Shown: positions 62,993 to 64,000 of the stretch, piece after piece
How the letters are laid out: the number at the start of each line of letters is the position of its first letter
Numbering within the stretch: position 1 is the stretch's first letter
Translations under genes and position numbers: made by a program
The notes under the pieces: model-generated
Database searches by the model: none
What the model saw: the letters and a program-made list of their open reading frames with translations, nothing else
Told to the model about the DNA's origin: nothing
From: Devosia sp.
GTDB lineage: Bacteria > Pseudomonadota > Alphaproteobacteria > Rhizobiales > Devosiaceae
Direction: 5' to 3'
Assembly: GCF_025809055.1 (NCBI RefSeq)
Contig: NZ_CP075529.1
Location: 1,488,001-1,552,000 of the forward strand
DNA: 64,000 nucleotides

Positions 62993-63541
62993 CTATTTGC
63001 CGGCGTCGAAAGCCGCGATCGAGCCGGCCAGCGACTTGGCAAGGCTCTTGTCCTCGGCCAGCAGCAGCACGCGGCTGGTATCCACCGGGCCGGGGAACTT
63101 GATGGCGCCCGGCGTGGTGATTTCCCAGCCCAGCGGGCAATAATAGTCCTGGTCGCCGACCAGCAGCACGAAATGCCCCTCGCCGCGCGCCAGGGCGCGT
63201 TCGGAAACTTCCCGCGCCAGCAATTTGCCGGCGCCGCGCTTGCGGAAATTGGGGTGAGTGGCCAATGGTCCCAAGAGATAACCCTTGATGCCGCCAACGC
63301 TGATCGGGGTCATCCATACCGAGCCGCACGGCGTGCCATCGACTTCGGCAATCAGGCTCAGGCCCGGATCGATGGCGAACCGCTCCCGCACGCGAAACGC
63401 GGTACGGGCAAACCGGCCCGGGCCAAAGGCAATTGCCTGCAGGTCTTCGACGAACACATCGTCGTCGGCGGTGGCAGGCCGTACCGTGGGCTGGCCGGAA
63501 AGCGGGGAAGCAGCGGCCTTGGCCGCGAGGGGCGTGGTCAT
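62993..63541 (-). CDS. GNAT-family N-acetyltransferase
   Basis: A 182-residue acetyltransferase of the YhbS type. VRPATADDDVFVEDLQAIAF opens the fold, the acetyl-CoA loop lies in LATHPNFRKRGAGKLLAREV, and LLVGDQDYYCPLGWEI completes it. The acceptor is unknown. It is the first gene of the minus-strand operon with NUDIX and cca. Confidence 0.9.
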   Translation of the reverse strand: MTTPLAAKAAASPLSGQPTVRPATADDDVFVEDLQAIAFGPGRFARTAFRVRERFAIDPGLSLIAEVDGTPCGSVWMTPISVGGIKGYLLGPLATHPNFRKRGAGKLLAREVSERALARGEGHFVLLVGDQDYYCPLGWEITTPGAIKFPGPVDTSRVLLLAEDKSLAKSLAGSIAAFDAGK

Positions 63542-63894
63542 GTCTCAGGTATCCGCGAAAGTGTGCACAGCAAGTTGCAGTCGGCCCGAAGCCCACTGCG
63601 CTAAACGACCAACTAGGGTCGTCGGTTCACCTGCAATACCTTCACCATCCTGGACGCCTCCACGTCTGGTTCCGCATTAGCACCCGCGAAACATCGCGTA
63701 AATGGGATTGTTCTGCCCATCGCACCAGTTTCCTCCACGCTCTGCCGCTATGCCCCGAATGCATAACGCACTGTTGCGCCATCGCGGCCTTTTCCCCCGC
63801 ATCCATCCTGCCTAGGTTTTGGGGAACGACAGGGCTCGGGCCGAATTGGTCTAGTCCGGCAAGCCGACAGCAAGATGACCGAAAGAGGCCCGAC
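63542..63894. other. 353-bp divergent intergenic region
   Basis: It should hold the promoters of the GNAT operon and of the GHR gene. The only structure seen is a small hairpin ACGACC/GGTCGT at 63605-63622. No gene is recognised. Confidence 0.5.
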
Positions 63895-64000
63895 ATGGGA
63901 CAATTGATCGACGGAACCTGGTCCACCCAATGGTATGACACCTCCAAATCCGACGGCAAATTCGTGCGCAGCCAGTCCGGCTACCGCAACTGGATCACCC
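63895..64000 (+). CDS. Glutathionyl-hydroquinone reductase, 3' end cut by window edge
   Basis: An open frame starting at ATG 63895 gives 35 residues before the edge. The start MGQLIDGTWSTQWYDT followed by GKFVRSQSGYRNWIT fits the N-terminus of the YqjG/GHR group of omega-type glutathione transferases, which reduce glutathionyl-hydroquinones. AAAGAGG lies before the ATG. The catalytic Cys region is outside the window. Confidence 0.75.
   Translation, partial: MGQLIDGTWSTQWYDTSKSDGKFVRSQSGYRNWIT

Overview
The window is 64 kb of GC-rich chromosome from an alphaproteobacterium of the order Hyphomicrobiales, most likely Devosia or a close relative. This is an inference. It rests on gene neighbourhoods typical of the order (uvrC, pgsA-moaD-moaE, YbjN-proC, UbiK near lgt, rplY-pth, petABC beside trmL-hemF), on intergenic repeats typical of the group, and on an AgpA-type alpha-galactoside importer. 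I saw no tRNA, rRNA, CRISPR array, prophage or insertion sequence.

Layout. 1-3 kb: a truncated membrane protein, DUF2177, a DMT exporter, a Gly-rich protein and an SDR enzyme coupled to uvrC. 5-13 kb: MarR plus a membrane PQQ dehydrogenase, a YCII protein, a large secreted protein built of four Trp-Cys repeats, and an ABC-2 exporter. 13-16 kb: a DAHP synthase behind an aromatic leader peptide and attenuator, then pgsA-moaD-moaE. 16-21 kb: ilvE/MarR, YbjN-proC, a phosphoesterase and UbiK. 21-25.6 kb: an accessory block with an SDR lacking its catalytic pair, DUF1428, a LysR regulator, a tandem-GNAT protein and a stand-alone NuoF. 25.8-32 kb: lgt-methyltransferase-pgeF, prs, rplY-pth. 32-43 kb: an alpha-galactoside uptake and hydrolysis operon (binding protein, two permeases, fused double ATPase, GH4 melA) with a divergent AraC regulator, then a second AraC divergent to a PhyH dioxygenase. 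43-50 kb: ychF, a flavin-dependent halogenase, a second GH4 enzyme with a divergent AraC, and two MaoC proteins. 50-64 kb: small secreted proteins, a TerC/Alx transporter, small enzymes, apt, the cytochrome bc1 operon, trmL-hemF, an ATPase, GNAT-NUDIX-cca, and the start of a glutathionyl-hydroquinone reductase.

Core gene strings normally contiguous in this order appear interrupted by accessory blocks at three places (uvrC | pgsA, UbiK | lgt, pth | ychF), often next to intergenic repeats. At least three repeat families are present: a mosaic element with the hallmark AAAAGTGG-type core, a roughly 150-bp CTCCCCTCAGGGGAG hairpin element that carries an optional 24-nt module, and short palindromes around CCTCGGG or CCCGCGAAAGCGGG.

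The observations most worth a second look are the apparently leaderless aromatic leader peptide and attenuator before the DAHP synthase, the LysR / tandem-GNAT / orphan-NuoF block, and the four-fold Trp-Cys repeat protein.
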